64,000 bases of DNA from Branchinecta lynchi (GCA_023053575.1 JAKZAP010000013.1:2862001-2926000), one strand, 5' to 3'. Shown: positions 37,001 to 52,000, numbered from the stretch's first letter. Numbers and translations are program-made. The notes: generated by a model not told the origin, from the letters alone.

Positions 37001-40000
37001 AGGCAATACCAAAAGACAATCTGTGTTCGAGATATTTTGACAAATCTGCTCACGGACTGGCTAATTGCTACGGTGTTGTAAGTAGCGTCATCTCCTTTCT
37101 GTTTTGCATACTGGTGCTGTGCCTTGTTGTTCTATCATGCATATTGTTTCGTCGGCGCTTGAAGGAGCCTTTTACTGTAGGTGGTGTTGCAGCTTTTGAA
37201 ACGGGGGTAGTCGTTGAAGATCGTATTGTTGAAAGCGAGAGTAGCGTGTAGGCTGGGAGTCGCTCGACATGCATAGGCTCAAAATTATGTATAACCAAGA
37301 ACTTATAATATTACTGTGCAGTAGAACGTCTGTCTCTCCGATCTCGCAGAACATCCTTGCACAAACTGTGCTTTTCCCTACTCGAATGAGCTGTGTCACT
37401 GTACTAACAACTTATGCGCAATTTCGCGTCTCTGTGCAATAGCACCATGCTGCCATGCGATATAGATGGACGATGCTAGCGTGCTACCCGCTCAGTATAT
37501 GCGGAATACGATTTCGGTTTTTTACTTGGTGCGTTGGTTGAGAGACAGAAATTCCTAATATTTTTAGTTCTTGGCATTATTGCAGCGCTCATGTTCTCTG
37601 TTTCGATAAAAGATCACTGAATGTGTTTGAAAAAAAAACTCGGCGCCTGGTTGTATTTTGTCACGTGCGCTTTTCATAGCATATCCTTTGACCTCGTTCT
37701 GCGTCGCATTCGGTAACTTCTGCAGTTGATACATCCGGTGTTCTTTGAAACTAGTTTGGGGTCAGTGAGGGGGTACCTCTCTAATTCTGTTGGTCGCTCA
37801 ACCACTATAACCCTCGAACGGATGTTTTGTGTTGAATTCTAACGAGAGCTTCTTTTGTTTAAAGCACAGTTCTAGTTGGCAATTAATCCTGGTAGTCCTG
37901 AATGTACGTGTGCGATATGGTCGAAAAGTAAGGTCCACACGATCTGTCGATCCAAATCGGGAAGAATGTCAATTTAGGGGTAAAAAGACCTCCCGAACTT
38001 AAAACTGCAATCGGAAAAAGTAGTTGAACTTAAAATTCTTTGATATGGTTGATTGTACTGTCGTTATTGGAACTGAAAGGATGTTCAGTCAGTCATTTTA
38101 CTTCACATTCCTACCTGTTCAGGAGTCTGGCTTGAATCTAGCAAAAACCTGCTTTCCGGTAGAACAACAAATTCCTTAGTCAACCTGATTCTGTGTCGGT
38201 ATTTCGGTAAAAGACGCGCTAAGGCTGAAGCTTCTTTTCTTGCTAGATCAAAAGTTTGACCGGAATCTGGTAAAACCTGAAATACTTTACAACTTAAATC
38301 ATTTCAACAAGTACTACCATATTGAGAGATAATGGGATTAGTTATGTGTAGAATCGTTCTCCCCGCTTCATACTATCTACTTACTTGGATAGTTTTTTGC
38401 GGGATCGCGTCTAAAATGTGTAATGTCAGAAGTATTTGACACGCAGGCATAACATCACGTGAATTTTTGTGTTTGAAAGGAATGATTTTCCATATCTGCA
38501 GGGTCTGGGACGTCGAAACAGTTTCTGTATTTGGGATCCTTGGTCTGGTTTACTGGACTACTCATCTCACTTTTTTGTGATAAACCTTTCTGTCTGGCTG
38601 TCTGAAACACTGTCACATTCTATTTCTTTCTTGAATCTGTGATACTAGTAACTTTCGAATCTTGTCTAGATCTGGGTAAGGTATGTGCACACTCAGTCCA
38701 GTTTCGCCTGCGAAAATATACATGCGAAATTTCCCTAGCTATAGGGACCTGCATGCGATAGGTCAAGCGAAGGATGAAATTCGCATCCGACTGTAAAAAT
38801 TGGATTGCATGTGCACGTACCTTTAAGGAGATGTCTCCCTAAATGTGTGGTATACAAGTATATTGGTATTGGTATGTGATCATTTGCATTGTGCCTTGCA
38901 TGAGGAATTGGCATCGGATTGTTTTCACAGCCTTGTTGTTGTTTGTTTGTTATGGTTTTAATAAATGTGCTTTTATCAACCAGTCTCAGTACCTTTTCTT
39001 TCTCCAATAAAAAACAGCCAATACTATTCGTAAAAGACATAAATCAATTTCGCCCTTACAGCAACTAAATCCTTCAATCTGGTCCGCTCATTCATTATTC
39101 AGAGGTTCGGAGAGCGTTGACCTTCGTCAAATGGTTCGAATTCATCCAAAGCTTCTATCTCTCTTTAGTCGTCTATCGCCAAATCAACAGACTCTATACG
39201 ATGGCTTGGCATAACATTCAAAATCTTTATTGTCAAAACTTTACTCTTCGGTTGTTCAAGAAGTTTCTAAAATCAATCCGTATGGGCGCATCGTCCCCAG
39301 CCGGGGCGCTATAATAGTAAAGCTTGGGGAAATTTGTACAGCACCTTTTGTGCTCCTTCTATACTATTTCGTTCTGGTGTCACTCATGTTCTGCGAAAGA
39401 AGGAGATTAAAAAGATGAGATCATATTATTTTAAATATGCAAAGCACCGAGCCGGTGCCCACTTGTCGAAATTATGTCATTGAGGGAGAAGTTCAAAATT
39501 CAAGATGCAAGTGTTACCCTTTTGGATGCTTGCTCGTCGCTATAAAAAATCATGGACAACAGGGCCCAACCAGTGCACGACGTTATCCACTGCTTCCTTG
39601 CCAAATACATCGAAAATTAAGTGTCTTTTTCTGTGTCTTATTATTTTCTTTCATTTGCTCCGCTTTTTCAAAATGGCGGGTTATAAATAAATTACTTACT
39701 TACTAGCTTAGCAGACACAGCTTTTCTTCTTTAAAATGTGGATTGTTAAACAGAAACCTCAAAAGTAGCTACCCGAAAGAAATAGACACTGCCAAAATTT
39801 AAGTTTTTTTACTCTTCATTCCCACACAAGTAAATGTGTTTGTCTCCCTCTTTGATTCGTGTGCTGGGAGCTACTTTGACATTCGTCAACAAAAAACTTT
39901 CCGAATCGCGCCGGTAGATGATCCCACGGTCGTACCAAGTGATGTAGGCATTGAACATGCGAGAATGCTTCTGAATCACCTCCTTTAACTAAATAAATTT

Positions 40001-43000
40001 CCCTTCGAAGCTTCTTTTGAATTGAAAGGATCCACTCCAGGATACCTCTACAAAGGAATTCCTCAGGATACCTCCTAGAAAGGAATTCCTCTTATGTGGA
40101 AATGGTCACCCTAGTTGACGATAGGAAACAACAGTTGTGTCGACAAGGCCCATTGCTCATACTTAAAGTCTTTGATTCATGTGGGCCGAGAAGGTGGGAG
40201 ACACCATCATTTGTCGATGGGTTGGATTTTTTTTACAAACACACTGTTACCTTTGTTTTCCCCAAAATCCTCACGGTAGCCAACGTTATCAACAAAGTAC
40301 TTGCACACAATTCACTCCTGAACGCCACCGCCATTGTCGAATTAACTATTCATTGACCTCCTGCCGCTGTTCAAACGATTACTAGAACCTTCGAGGACAT
40401 CGAGCGGCGTGTAAGAGGATTAAAACGACTAAGCATATCCCCTTGTGGACGTTTAGATATGTTAGAAGAAGAAATCATCGGCCAGTTTGACATTTTTGGT
40501 CTGGGAAGCTGAATATTATTCAGCTCAATTGCAGAATCTTCAAGAAATCACTATAAAGAATTTAGTATAATTTACGGCGTTTGTTTATTGTAATCTAGTT
40601 TACAATCCTTAATTCTTTGGACTTGCTGGAATTAACAAGAAAAATCAGGAAACAAAATACTTAAAGAAATCGATAATGCAAATAAAGCGTTTAATTTGTC
40701 TACACTTTTTCCATATGTCTGCTACAATAAACACATTTTGTTAGATCTAAAGTCAAACTATGATTTCATCCTCCCCATATCGGGCACTTCCGACCCGCAC
40801 CGCTAGTTAACCCAGCGGTCGGATCGCGTCTTGGCTTCATCTGGGTCTTGGGGTGGGGGGGGGGGGGGGGTCTAGACGTTGCAAGTGCTAGAATGCTTAT
40901 GATATAACTCCTTTAAACAGTCATGTTCACTCGTCCAGTGTAAAAGCATAACTTTTACTAGAAACAAAACAAGTCCGAAACAGAAGGTAGATCGACGAAG
41001 GTAGAGCCCTCCCCCCCCCCTACGTTTTGCGGATTCCGTCAATTTTTCGACGAAGGCAAAAATTCGGTTAAAACGGGCATCGCGGCGAAGCCTTGATGCC
41101 CGTCTACGATGCCAACGTCTAGGGGGTCTAGACGTTGCAACGGCTAGAATGCTTATGATAAAACTCCTTTAAACAGTCATGTTCACTCGCCAGTGTAAAA
41201 GCACAACTCTTTCTAGAAACAAAACAAGTCCGAAACAGAAGGTAGACCTGCAGCGTGTTCCACCCATGGGCGACCCGAGGGGGGGGGGGTAGAGCCCCCC
41301 CCCCCCCCCCCCTACGTTTTGCGGATTCCGTCGAATTTTCGACGAAGGCAAAAATTCGGTTAAAACGGGCATCGCGGCGAAGCCTTGATGCCCGTCTACG
41401 ATGCCAACGTCTAGGGGGTCTAGACGTTGCAAGTGCTAGAATGCTTATGATATAACTCCTTTAAACAGTCATGTTCACTCGTCCAGTGTAAAAGCACAAC
41501 TCTTTCTAGAAACAAAACAAGACCGAAACAGAAGGTAGACCTACAGCGTGTTCCACCCATGGGCATCCCAAGGGGGGTCGTAGCGCCCCCCCCCCCCCCA
41601 CCACGTTTTTGCGGATTTGTCAAATTTTCGACGAAGGCGAAAATTCGGTCAAAAATGGGCATCGCGGCGAAGCCTTGATGCCCGTTTTCATAAGTCTTTT
41701 GTCCCCCACATTTCCAAATGGGTGATTTAACATGTTTATTGGTTCCCATTCTTGATCGAATTTGGTAATTCATCCAACTTTTGTTCAGTCCACATTAATT
41801 TCACCGCATTTGGTCCGTCCTTTCGCAAATTCGGTGATTTAATGCGTTTTATTTAGTAGAATTCCATACCGAATTCGGTCATTCACCGGACTATTCTCAG
41901 ATCCATGTCTGTTTTATCGCATTCCGTCAGTCCATTTCATAATTTGGTGATTAATCAGATTCATTTGGTTCTGATTTGTTACCGAATTCGGTCATTTCAC
42001 CTGAGAACCGGATTTTTGTTTAGCCCATATCTATTACCAGTTTTGCCACATTCGGTCGTTTTAGGTGGTTCTAACAAGAGTTTTATTCCAACGAAATTCG
42101 GTTGTTCTAGCGCTACCATTCTGTTCCTTATTTTTACGAATTCATTATATGGTTCACCCCACTCACTGAGTTCGGTAATTTAAGTGGCATTTATTCAGCT
42201 CTTGTTCTGTACCATTTAACGGTAGCTTCAGCTGGTTGCCATTCATTACTTAACTTTTACTTCTAGCGGTTGCAGTATTTCAGGAATCGCAAAAAGGCAC
42301 CTTGATCATCAGTGTTTCCAAAAAAAATTGTCAGCGGCGTATTTCGCAGTAAATAAATAAATATAGTTGGCGTTTGGGGCTTGGAATTTTGTAACCACAT
42401 TAAAGGCTAGAATTTGCATGGAAAGTAGTTAAATGCTGGCAGAAAAAAGGCGGACTAAAAATTTTTGCCGGCGGCGCTTTAGTTTGTCCTGGCTACAGCC
42501 ATTAACGACGTTTCGCTTTGCACCAACGGCGGTTTTGTCGGCACATTTTCAAGTCCTGTTGGCAAACCGGACGTCCCCCAAAGGTAAAAGGCTAGTTATG
42601 GTATATCCCTGAAAAACAGGAGTGGATGAGCGCGAAAACGCACCAAATTTTCTCTTTAGACTTGATTTTATAAATACTATGCAACTTTTTACATTGTAGC
42701 TTCTTGAAGGCAACTTGCTGCATTTTTAGAATTGTGTGGATAAACTCGGTCAAAATCAGGTAGCGATTCGGTCAATTTTACCAGGTCCCCCCCCCCCCCC
42801 CCCAATGAAGAAAGGCTCGGGACGCCCCTGGTTTCACCCTTCTAACAATAGTTACTGTTAATTTACTATTTCCGTTCCATCCTCACGAAAAGTTACTACG
42901 CTGACCGTTTCAGCCTTCTCGAAGTAGTAACTAATAGTTACTATTTGCTTGCTATGCTCGAGAGCATAGTACTACGCATCTCTGTAACGTGATTGGCTTG

Positions 43001-46000
43001 ATTCGCCTGCGGAATGATATCCTGCTGGAAAATAGAAAAATCGTTCCAGCCTTGACGGCAAAAGCCAGAATTCGTGACGTCATACGTAGTAACTGGTAAG
43101 TAGGGTGGTACACGCTCTTAATGGTCTACCATGTCTTCTAAAATGAAAATAATACTTTGGAACGTCTAATTTCCTAATTTGTGAAGGTCTCGCTTTCGTC
43201 GCGTGTCATCGCGTGACTTTCAAAACTCGGCTAGGCCGAAAAACCGCTAAAAAAGTCGTAGGTGTAAATCGAAACAATTGCGAAAGGCGGGGATTTCAGA
43301 ATCTGGAGGCTTTATTGCTTATGTGTTTGGGCGTTCTTATTAATGCTTCTGCTGGAACTCAGGAGTCTTATCTATGTTACCGACCGCCAATATTTGTACA
43401 TACGTAAGAGCTATTCTGACTGCAAAAGCCTGCATATTCATTCGTCTGAGTGTAAGCCCGATAGGTCATTAACTCTCTGCATGTAAACAGTGAGGTCAAG
43501 TTTAAAGATGGGCTTTTGCCCTAGCTCATTATTTAGGGGTTTGGGAGAGTGGAAATTTAGGACTAAAGAGAATATCAGTTCAAAGCAATTCGAAAGGTAA
43601 AGGTGCAGTAAAGGCCTTTTTCTGCGACACAATTGTGGGCCACACACTTCTGAGTGTTTGTCATGGAAACACGACTGTGTGCCACACAGTCGAGCCACTA
43701 GTTGAAACTCGCGGAAACGCCGTTTTGTCTATTTTTTTGTCGGTAATTTCAAATATCTGTAAATAAAAATAAAATTCATGTACAATCTAAATAAATAAAA
43801 CCCCAGGCTCATTTCCTTACCATTCTGTCCAAAAAGCATCATCATTTTTAAGTTTATATGCTTGAAAAAGTAGTTAACTTTATTGTTTGGACACTATTTT
43901 GCTGCTGAATTTAAATTTCCCGCCAGAATCGAGCCACAAAATTAACAATCACCTCTCCAGATGTTTGTCAAATTTCAGCCACAAAGCGAGCCAAGAAAAT
44001 CTCGTTGGTCACTGAAACACACTTGTGGGCCGCACAAAGAACGTGGAAACACTCTTTTCGAGCCACAGTCGACCCACAAAATGTTTGTGGGAGCACGGAA
44101 AAACGCCTTAAGTATTGGGATGTCTTGCTCTTTCTGGCTTCAGCTGACTCTTACCCGACACACAAAACCAGGCACGGAATAGAAACAGCACACGTGAAGG
44201 AACGATGCTCATTCCGTCAGACGAGCGTCCTACGAGCTTGGCACAGTTAACGGCGCAGACAGACCACCAGGTCTTGCGCCCGTAAGTTCTGCACTTTCGT
44301 GGTGAAATAGATTATCTAGATTTTTTCGTTCGAAATTAGTGATGGGGATCGAAATCCGGGAAGAAATTTCAGTCTGGAACCGCCCGACCATGGCCGTTTG
44401 TTCACATTACGAGACAACTTATTCGGACTGACAGCACCCTTGATGATTCCGAAAAATTTGTTGTGCTATCAGGAAATGTTTTTTGTAAGAAGGTAAGAAT
44501 GCGTGTGTCTTCGTAGTGCTATAAGAAAAGTGAATAGTAGTGATTTATTAGGACCGAGGGTGCAGTTGGTACTGCATGCAAAATAATTGACTTATTGAAT
44601 ATTTTAGGTTGATCCAAAGACATTCCATTCCCAGTGTAATGAGCTCGGGAAAAACAAGATCAGCAGCCGCTGTACTGCTTTGTCAGCATACGAAACTGCC
44701 TGCAAGGCCAAAGGTGTGTCTGTCTCGATACATAGCGATTGTCTCAGGTATGACATTTTTCATTATAGAGTATACTAATCTTAATAATAATAATATGTTG
44801 CAGTAATAAGGTTTTTGCCAAATTTCTCGGGGCACTGTACACACTAAATTGAATTTCAGACAGGTGGTAGTCGACACTGCTTTGAATTGGTTGGTATTTC
44901 GGCATTTAGAACACTTTCTGGGAGATTATACCAATATTCTACTATTCGGTTTCTAAAGCTCCATTTTTCAATGTCTTTTTGGAATTTCTTACCACTCAGT
45001 TTCAAGTTGTGTCCTCTGAGACCGTTGTTACTGAAAGTGATGACATTATTATGTTATCATAATAACTATGGCAAATTTTAAAAGTTTCGATCAAATCACC
45101 TCGTAGAAATCTGTACGATAAACTGGGTAATCGTAATTTTTGAAGCCGGTATTCATAAGGCAGATGGCGAATGGCTGGCACTGTTTTTGTTGCTCTTCTT
45201 TGAACTTGCTCTGTGGCGATAATATCCTTGACATAGAAGGGCCTTGTTGTTGTGTGGCCATATTGAATTAGTGGGCTACCTAGTGCCTTAAATAAAATAG
45301 GAAATGCCCCTGCCCATTCCCTTGAATCGCGCTGTCCTACGCTGACCGGCAACAACCAGTGACGTACGTTTCCATATTTTCGACCTGAATTTCGGATCCT
45401 GAATGTTGCCTCGTTTGAAATGAAATGAAGCAACCTTTTTCAGTCCTGTAAACGGTTCCATTTACTCCCGCTGTATAGAAGACGATACACTGTAAAAAGT
45501 TTCTCCGAGTAAGGGTTAAAATTAACTGCAGTATTTGCTACCGGGATTAATCTTATCTCTGTTGAGGTAAAATTGATCCGAATTAAAGATAAGATTATCT
45601 TTTTAGACAGATTAATCCCAGTAGTAAATACTGCAAGATTTTGTTATGGCACGTGTAGACTCTAGCTCAAGTGCCATATACCGATCACAATTCCGTTTGT
45701 CGGTCTGTCGGTCGGTCCTAGTTTTTTGTCACACTTTTTTTTTCGATATAATCAGTTTTCCGATCTGACAATATTGGGGGGGAGTGGGAGGCAGGGGAAT
45801 CCGAGAAATTGAGTAGTGTGTAACTTTTGAAGGGGTGATCGGACTGTAATGAAACTTAATAACTGAATACATTATATATCTGTGATGTCCCGTTTAAAGT
45901 CTTGACCGGATTCGGTAGCCAGGGGGGAGTTGGGGGAGGAGACCGGAAATTTCAAGTAACGGTTAGAATGGAGGGATTGGAGTGAAACTTGCTGGGAAGA

Positions 46001-49000
46001 ACAAGCATCTGCTCTAGATAAATCGTTTAGACAATTGTACTGGATCCGGACAATTAGGTGGGGGGAGGGGGGTTACCGGAATTCCGGTGATGGCGGTTTT
46101 GGGGATTTCCACGATGAAACTTGGCAGGCATATCAGGGACCTGATCAAACTGACTTCAAATCCGGATCCAGCAACTATTAGGGGGGGGGGGGGGAATACG
46201 TGACCCGCTTAGAATGGAGAGATCGGGATGGAACTTTGTGGGAAGAACAAACAGATGCTCTAGGTAAATCATTTACTGAATCGGATTGGCTACGGGCACC
46301 TTGGGGGAGTTGGGGGGGGGGAAGTCTTGAGAAACGGTTAGAATGGAGGGATCGAAGTGAAACTTGCTGGGAAGACAAACATCTGCTCCATGTAAATCTT
46401 TTGCACAATTTGACTGTATCTGGACACTTGAGGGGGAGGGGGGGGGGGTTTCCCGGAATTCCGTTTTTGGGATTTTTACGTTTGGGATTTATTAGAGCTA
46501 TATTTCGGCCCTTCTTGGCAAGGGTCCTCTTCAGGCTCAAGCCCTTGCCAAGAAGGGCCGAAATATAGCTCTAATAAAATGTAGCTGACTTATCCGTTGT
46601 GCTGCGTCAAATATGATTCGCAGTCAGCTTGGGCTGAAGGAATATTTAGGACCCGGTCAAACTGACTTGGAATAAAAAAAACATCCTCCATATGATAATC
46701 GGGGGGGGGGGGAGGTGAGAAAGGGGAATCAGGAATATTGAGTCATGCGTAACTTTGGAACGGGTGATCGGATTCGTGTGAAATTTAATAATTGAACAGA
46801 GCACATTTCTCTCTGGTGATCTTTTTCATTTCCGGACCGAATCCGACAATTATTGGGGGGGGGGGATACTTGACCCTCTTAGACTGATGTGATCTGGATC
46901 GAACTTGTGGGAATAATAAACAGATGCTCTGGATCAATCATTTACAGAACCGGATTGGCGCCGGGTATTGTGGGTGGAGTTGGAGGGGGGGGGGGGGGGG
47001 GGTCTGAGATTCGGTTGATCGCGAGTTAAGGTACTTCCAGGTGTGCTAGGACGATGAAACTTCGTTGGAATATTAGAGATTCATCAACATTTGCTTAGAA
47101 ATAACTACTTCCCAAATCCGATTATTCCTTTAAGTACCAATCTTGACCTCAAAGTAAAAAAAATACTTTTAAGCAATTTATGCAATTTCATGATGCCCAT
47201 CAGCCCATTATCATTTTTGCCTCAAGGGTTTGCTTACAAATGAAGTTCCAGCTCCCTTAGAGTGCGCATCTCAACCGCGAAGTCAGAACTTACTTTTGAT
47301 CAATCAAAACATCTTAACCCATGCAAGTGCCATATGAGCTTACAGCTCTTGTTTACAGTATAGGTCTATCGCACCTGAGTGGTAAAGTTCAACTGTGTGT
47401 GCTTGTTACGTTAAGAGGTCCCATCATTTCTGGCACTATTTTGGATTTCTCTTGCCGGCACCCCACACACTCCTGTCTTAGTTCACTGAACTGATTTGCT
47501 TAGGCATTGTTCGAATAGGTGTATTAAGCTGAATAACGCTATACGCGATGTTTACGTCTTAATACACACGTCTGTTCAAATAGGAACCGAAAAGGTTCTT
47601 ATCAATGCAGTTTTCGGTGTTACCCCGCTGATACAGTTTTTGGGTTCTAAAGATCAGAAAAAGTGTTCTTAGTACTACTGGGTACTACTTGGAGTACACG
47701 AGTACAATTTGACGCCCGATATATTGTAAAAAGCTATTAAATCTACGGATGGAAAGTATTGTTCCTCGATCTCTTTTGAAGAAAAGTTGTTTCTTCAGAT
47801 TCCAACAGAGTAGAACTTTAATACTTCCCGTGGCAACCCTGATGACGCTGCTCCTTTCTTCGGCCCGCTAGCGGAACCAACCAAGCGATCTGATTGGCCA
47901 TGCATAACCGAGAATAGAACGCGAGCCCATTCCCCTATTCACCTTCTTACAGCACGCTTCGAGGAAAAGAGGAATCTGTAATAAACCTTAATCGCCGTAA
48001 TACACCTTAGCCTATAAGATCTATTTGAACTAGGCTATAGAATTCGGCTTCTGTGGATCGCTCGTTATGAACGTTTAAACAAAGCTTAAAACTGATCTCA
48101 CCGGCGAATCCCGCTGGGAATTTCTTGAGCATGATTTTGTTCAAACACTCCATTAAGACGATGGAGATTTTCTCACGCTGTTCTAATTCGTTGACAAGTC
48201 GGAAAGTGTTTGCGTGTATACATTAATAGCGTACCGCCAGATATTCGATCCTTGATTTTGGTTTTAAATTCCAGGTGCCAGCTTGACGCGAAGACCCATC
48301 TCGATATCGGTGACGTCCGGAAACTGACAGGTGGAGCCAAAAACAGGGGTGCCGCTGACGTACTTTTCCTCTTAGAAAATGGTGATTGTCTGAGAACGCT
48401 TTCTAAGCGATTCAAGGAGCTTCTCTCCGCAGTCGATAAAGACTTGCAACAGTTACTCAAGGCGAAGAATAGCAGGTACTTGTCACTTCTCTTCTCATCG
48501 CTATTGTAAAAATGTGTGTCGTTTCCGGTCCTCTCAATTGCTGCGATGTTTTCTAATATTTTCTTTGCTCAGCTTCGTTTGACACCCTTTATTCCCCAGA
48601 CTGGGACGGAGGGGCTTATCAATAAGTTTCAAAAATAATATCAGTCTTTCGCGTACGCCCATTCGTTTGATATGCTCACCCGTATCGGTCCCCGTTGGTT
48701 TTTCGATTTTTGTACAATGAGCAGACACAGTGTTTATCCTTCACCAGACCTACAGTAGCATAGTAAACAGCAATATTTTATTTATAATCCTCTTATGGAT
48801 GAAAAATGGTAGTGTCGCTAAATAAAAGATAGAAAGGTGCGAATAATAATAGTTTTCATACATGCAACGAAAATGTAAGCCTTGCCGTATGCTGCAATCT
48901 GTGAAGTCCTCTTACGGCACTATCAGTATTCATCTATTGGCTTACTCATCTGTTGGCACGCCAAACCTAGTCAGTTAGTCAACCTATCATTCTGCACGTT

Positions 49001-52000
49001 CTGCTTTTTCGTTTGCTGGCAACTCGCTCACCGCCAATTCTCCGCAATTTGTGAGATTGAGGGATCCCCGTCTGCGCGAAACTTATCAGCTAACTCTTGG
49101 CGGTCTACATCCGTCGTGATATTTGGCAGCTGGTCCCCAAATTGTATAAGCTTAAAGTTCAACTGAAAAGGTCCGGGCTGTGATTTTCTAGTTCCCCATC
49201 ATTTACTCACTGAAAGAGGCTTGAAGACCCGGTGAATAGACTTTATACTTCGTTACTCTGCTATTGACCAATAAACAACTCTCGTATAGTAGGATTTCTC
49301 TGATGGATCTGGGTACCGCTGTGTGCTTGTACCTGTGTTGTATGACTGACACGATTTATGAAAAATTTGTGTTCACACAGTGGGCAGTCCACCTGGCGCA
49401 CCGTCAGCCACAGAAAAGCGTTTGTGTTGAGATCAAATTGTCCGCATCATAGTAGAATTTGTGTTGTGGGGACGGCCTTAGATATTCTGAACGTCACTAC
49501 TAGAGCAGATAGTAGAAAATCGAAAAATCCCTAGACAGAATCCAAATCTTTCAGTGTATTCAGTTAAATGATGAAGAAATAAGTGGCTTTTCAGTTTAAA
49601 CTTTAAACCTGTCCCAGAACTTGACCTGCCATCCCTTCCTCTTTTATCCGCACGACTTTGCAGTTAACCAGAGCCTCGTTTTTGTTGCATGCTGCAGGTC
49701 CACTTCTCGGCCAATTCCGGACTGATTCTTTCTGCATCCGCTTTTGCTCTGCAGTGCTTCCGAGGAAGACGGCAGCGCTTCTCAAGAATTTGGGGGGGGG
49801 GCGAGGCATTTACCGACTGGCTGGTAATTTTTACCGACTTTTTCTGCAGAAAAACGACTGTGTTCCAAATCAAAAATAACATTTTCGAAAAAAATGACTG
49901 ATTTTCAGAAAACTGACTATTTTGACGAAAAATCGACCAATTTTCAGAAAAACCGACTGTTTTCATGAAAAAAAAATCAACTCTTTTGACGAAAAATCGC
50001 GGCGCGAAGCGCTGACTCGGTTATTTTTTACCGACTGGCTGACAGCATTGGGGGGAGGTGTCCCCGCCCCCAGTCGTGACGCCCCTGCCGGCGTGTCTTG
50101 GAATTAGTTATATAGAGTATTATCTGTCACTCGTTATTCCTTTCACAACCATTTCTTTGCCTTCATGAGATTCGGTAAGCTGGACTACAACCTCTAATGA
50201 GATTTTTTCTAGCTTTGGTAACTAGAAAAAACTCTTATTTCTCAATCACCGCATAGCTGGGCTCTTTTTTGCGCAATTTTTTTTTTAATGTGTTTATTTG
50301 TGATCCGCTTCTTGGGTACAGCGGAGTACTTTGCAAATAAGGTAAAAAGAACGAATGAAAATACTTACTAACATAACATGTGCAAATCTTGCGGGATTTC
50401 GCGGTTCGGCGGCTGATTATTCATGGCTTTAACCGAAAATGAGCCGCTCTTTAGCTACGTCTGAATAGCTCGTTTAGACGTAGAGGGATTAAATTTCACG
50501 TTCTTTCCCCATGAAAAATCAATCACTTCTTTTGTTTTAGGTTTGGATTTATCATCTACGATTCCAAAGCGCAGGTTGTGTCACTGAATGCCGAAGAGCT
50601 GTTTGTCCCAAAGAAGGCACAGGATATCTTGAAGCACATTATAAGCACTTGTAAGTAGCGGTTAAGCAGAATTCGACCGTTTACCGGAATCTTCATTGTT
50701 CGCTGACAACTCATTCACACATAAGGATGTGATAATCTTATGTTTATTACTTCTTTAATTTGCTTAGTTTTCCCACTTTTGAACCCCAAGGCATGTTCAC
50801 TTTTCAAACCTTTTCGCCCAGCCGCCGCGTCGGAGAGCGCAGGAAGGCTGAATATAATCGACAAGCACTAACAAGGCAATCGCTAGTTCGAGTGGAAAGT
50901 AATGGTATTTTCGAAAACGTTATTTCTGATCTATTTTATAGGGAAAAGGTCATTTCTAGTTAGAGTTGTGCTTTAAACGAACCGTAAGCCCTTTCCATCC
51001 ACGTCAATCCACGAACATCTGTCAAGCACGGATAGACGGATAGACGATACTAGAACTATTATTTTGGATCCCAAAACTACAGCGGGGTGTTATTTAACAA
51101 GCTTCTTTTTCAATTTCAGATCCAAGCCCCGATTTTGGAAATCCCTCTCACGATCTCTACGCCCTCTCGCAGGCAATAGAAGCTTTCCCTTTCCGGCACC
51201 AGGCGTCGAGATCAGTAATCCTCGTCCCGTGCACCTCCTGTGTGAAGCAAAATCCAAAGGTAAATAACGCCCCAGGTGGTGTACTAGGACCATTACTTTT
51301 CAGTATCGACCTCAATGGCTTAGTGTTGCCAGTAGTTGCGTTTTTGATCGAAGTTTTGTTCGCCGTTAACGTAGCCGGTTGCTTAATTTCCGTTTTCAAA
51401 TGCCGTCGAAGTTTACCGTTTGCTTAATTTGTGATTTTACGACTCTGGCGATCCTTGCCTGGTTGACGTTTCTTCGATGATTCAGACAAACTTGGAACTT
51501 GCTAGCTCTCGAAGTTTGAAGGTCAGCTGAAGGAGAAAGAAACTGCGACCGGCAACCAAAAACGGTAATTAAACGAAGACCTTTGAGGTAGAAGGTAACT
51601 TCAAACTTCGATAAAAAACGCAACTAGTGTTGGGCATAGATTCCGATGATTTTTTCTACCGAATGTCAGAGTCATTCCATCTTTGGTCTTTTTTGTTTGT
51701 TCCGAGTTCTTAGTTATCGAAGTATGTTTTTCCTTTCTGTTATTTCTCTTCCGTTTTTTCTTGTTTTTTACTCCGTCTTTTCTGGGCCTCGCCCAGTTTT
51801 GTTCAGTGACGGGTTACAAATAAAATGATGATGATGATGATGATATCGCGCCTGAATGCGGATGACACCAAGATCCTCAGGGTCGTTATCAGATCCCAAT
51901 ATTAAAAGATGCTCCAAAACTGGATACAGGTGTGGCTGATGGACGTTAACGTCGTAGGAAGCCAATATCCAGACTGAAACCCTCTTTGAAACTTGCTGCA

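Noticed and set aside
36643..37251. A stand-alone 202-codon gene starting at 36643
   Set aside because: The ATG lies in intron/LINE-tail sequence; the coding part begins at the splice acceptor 36838/36839 in phase with the VWD exons. Only the read-through end is kept as a finding.
40096..40356. 86-codon frame in the 7.5-kb intron
   Set aside because: No recognisable motif, no splice sites matching the gene's phases (0/0 needed); left unassigned.
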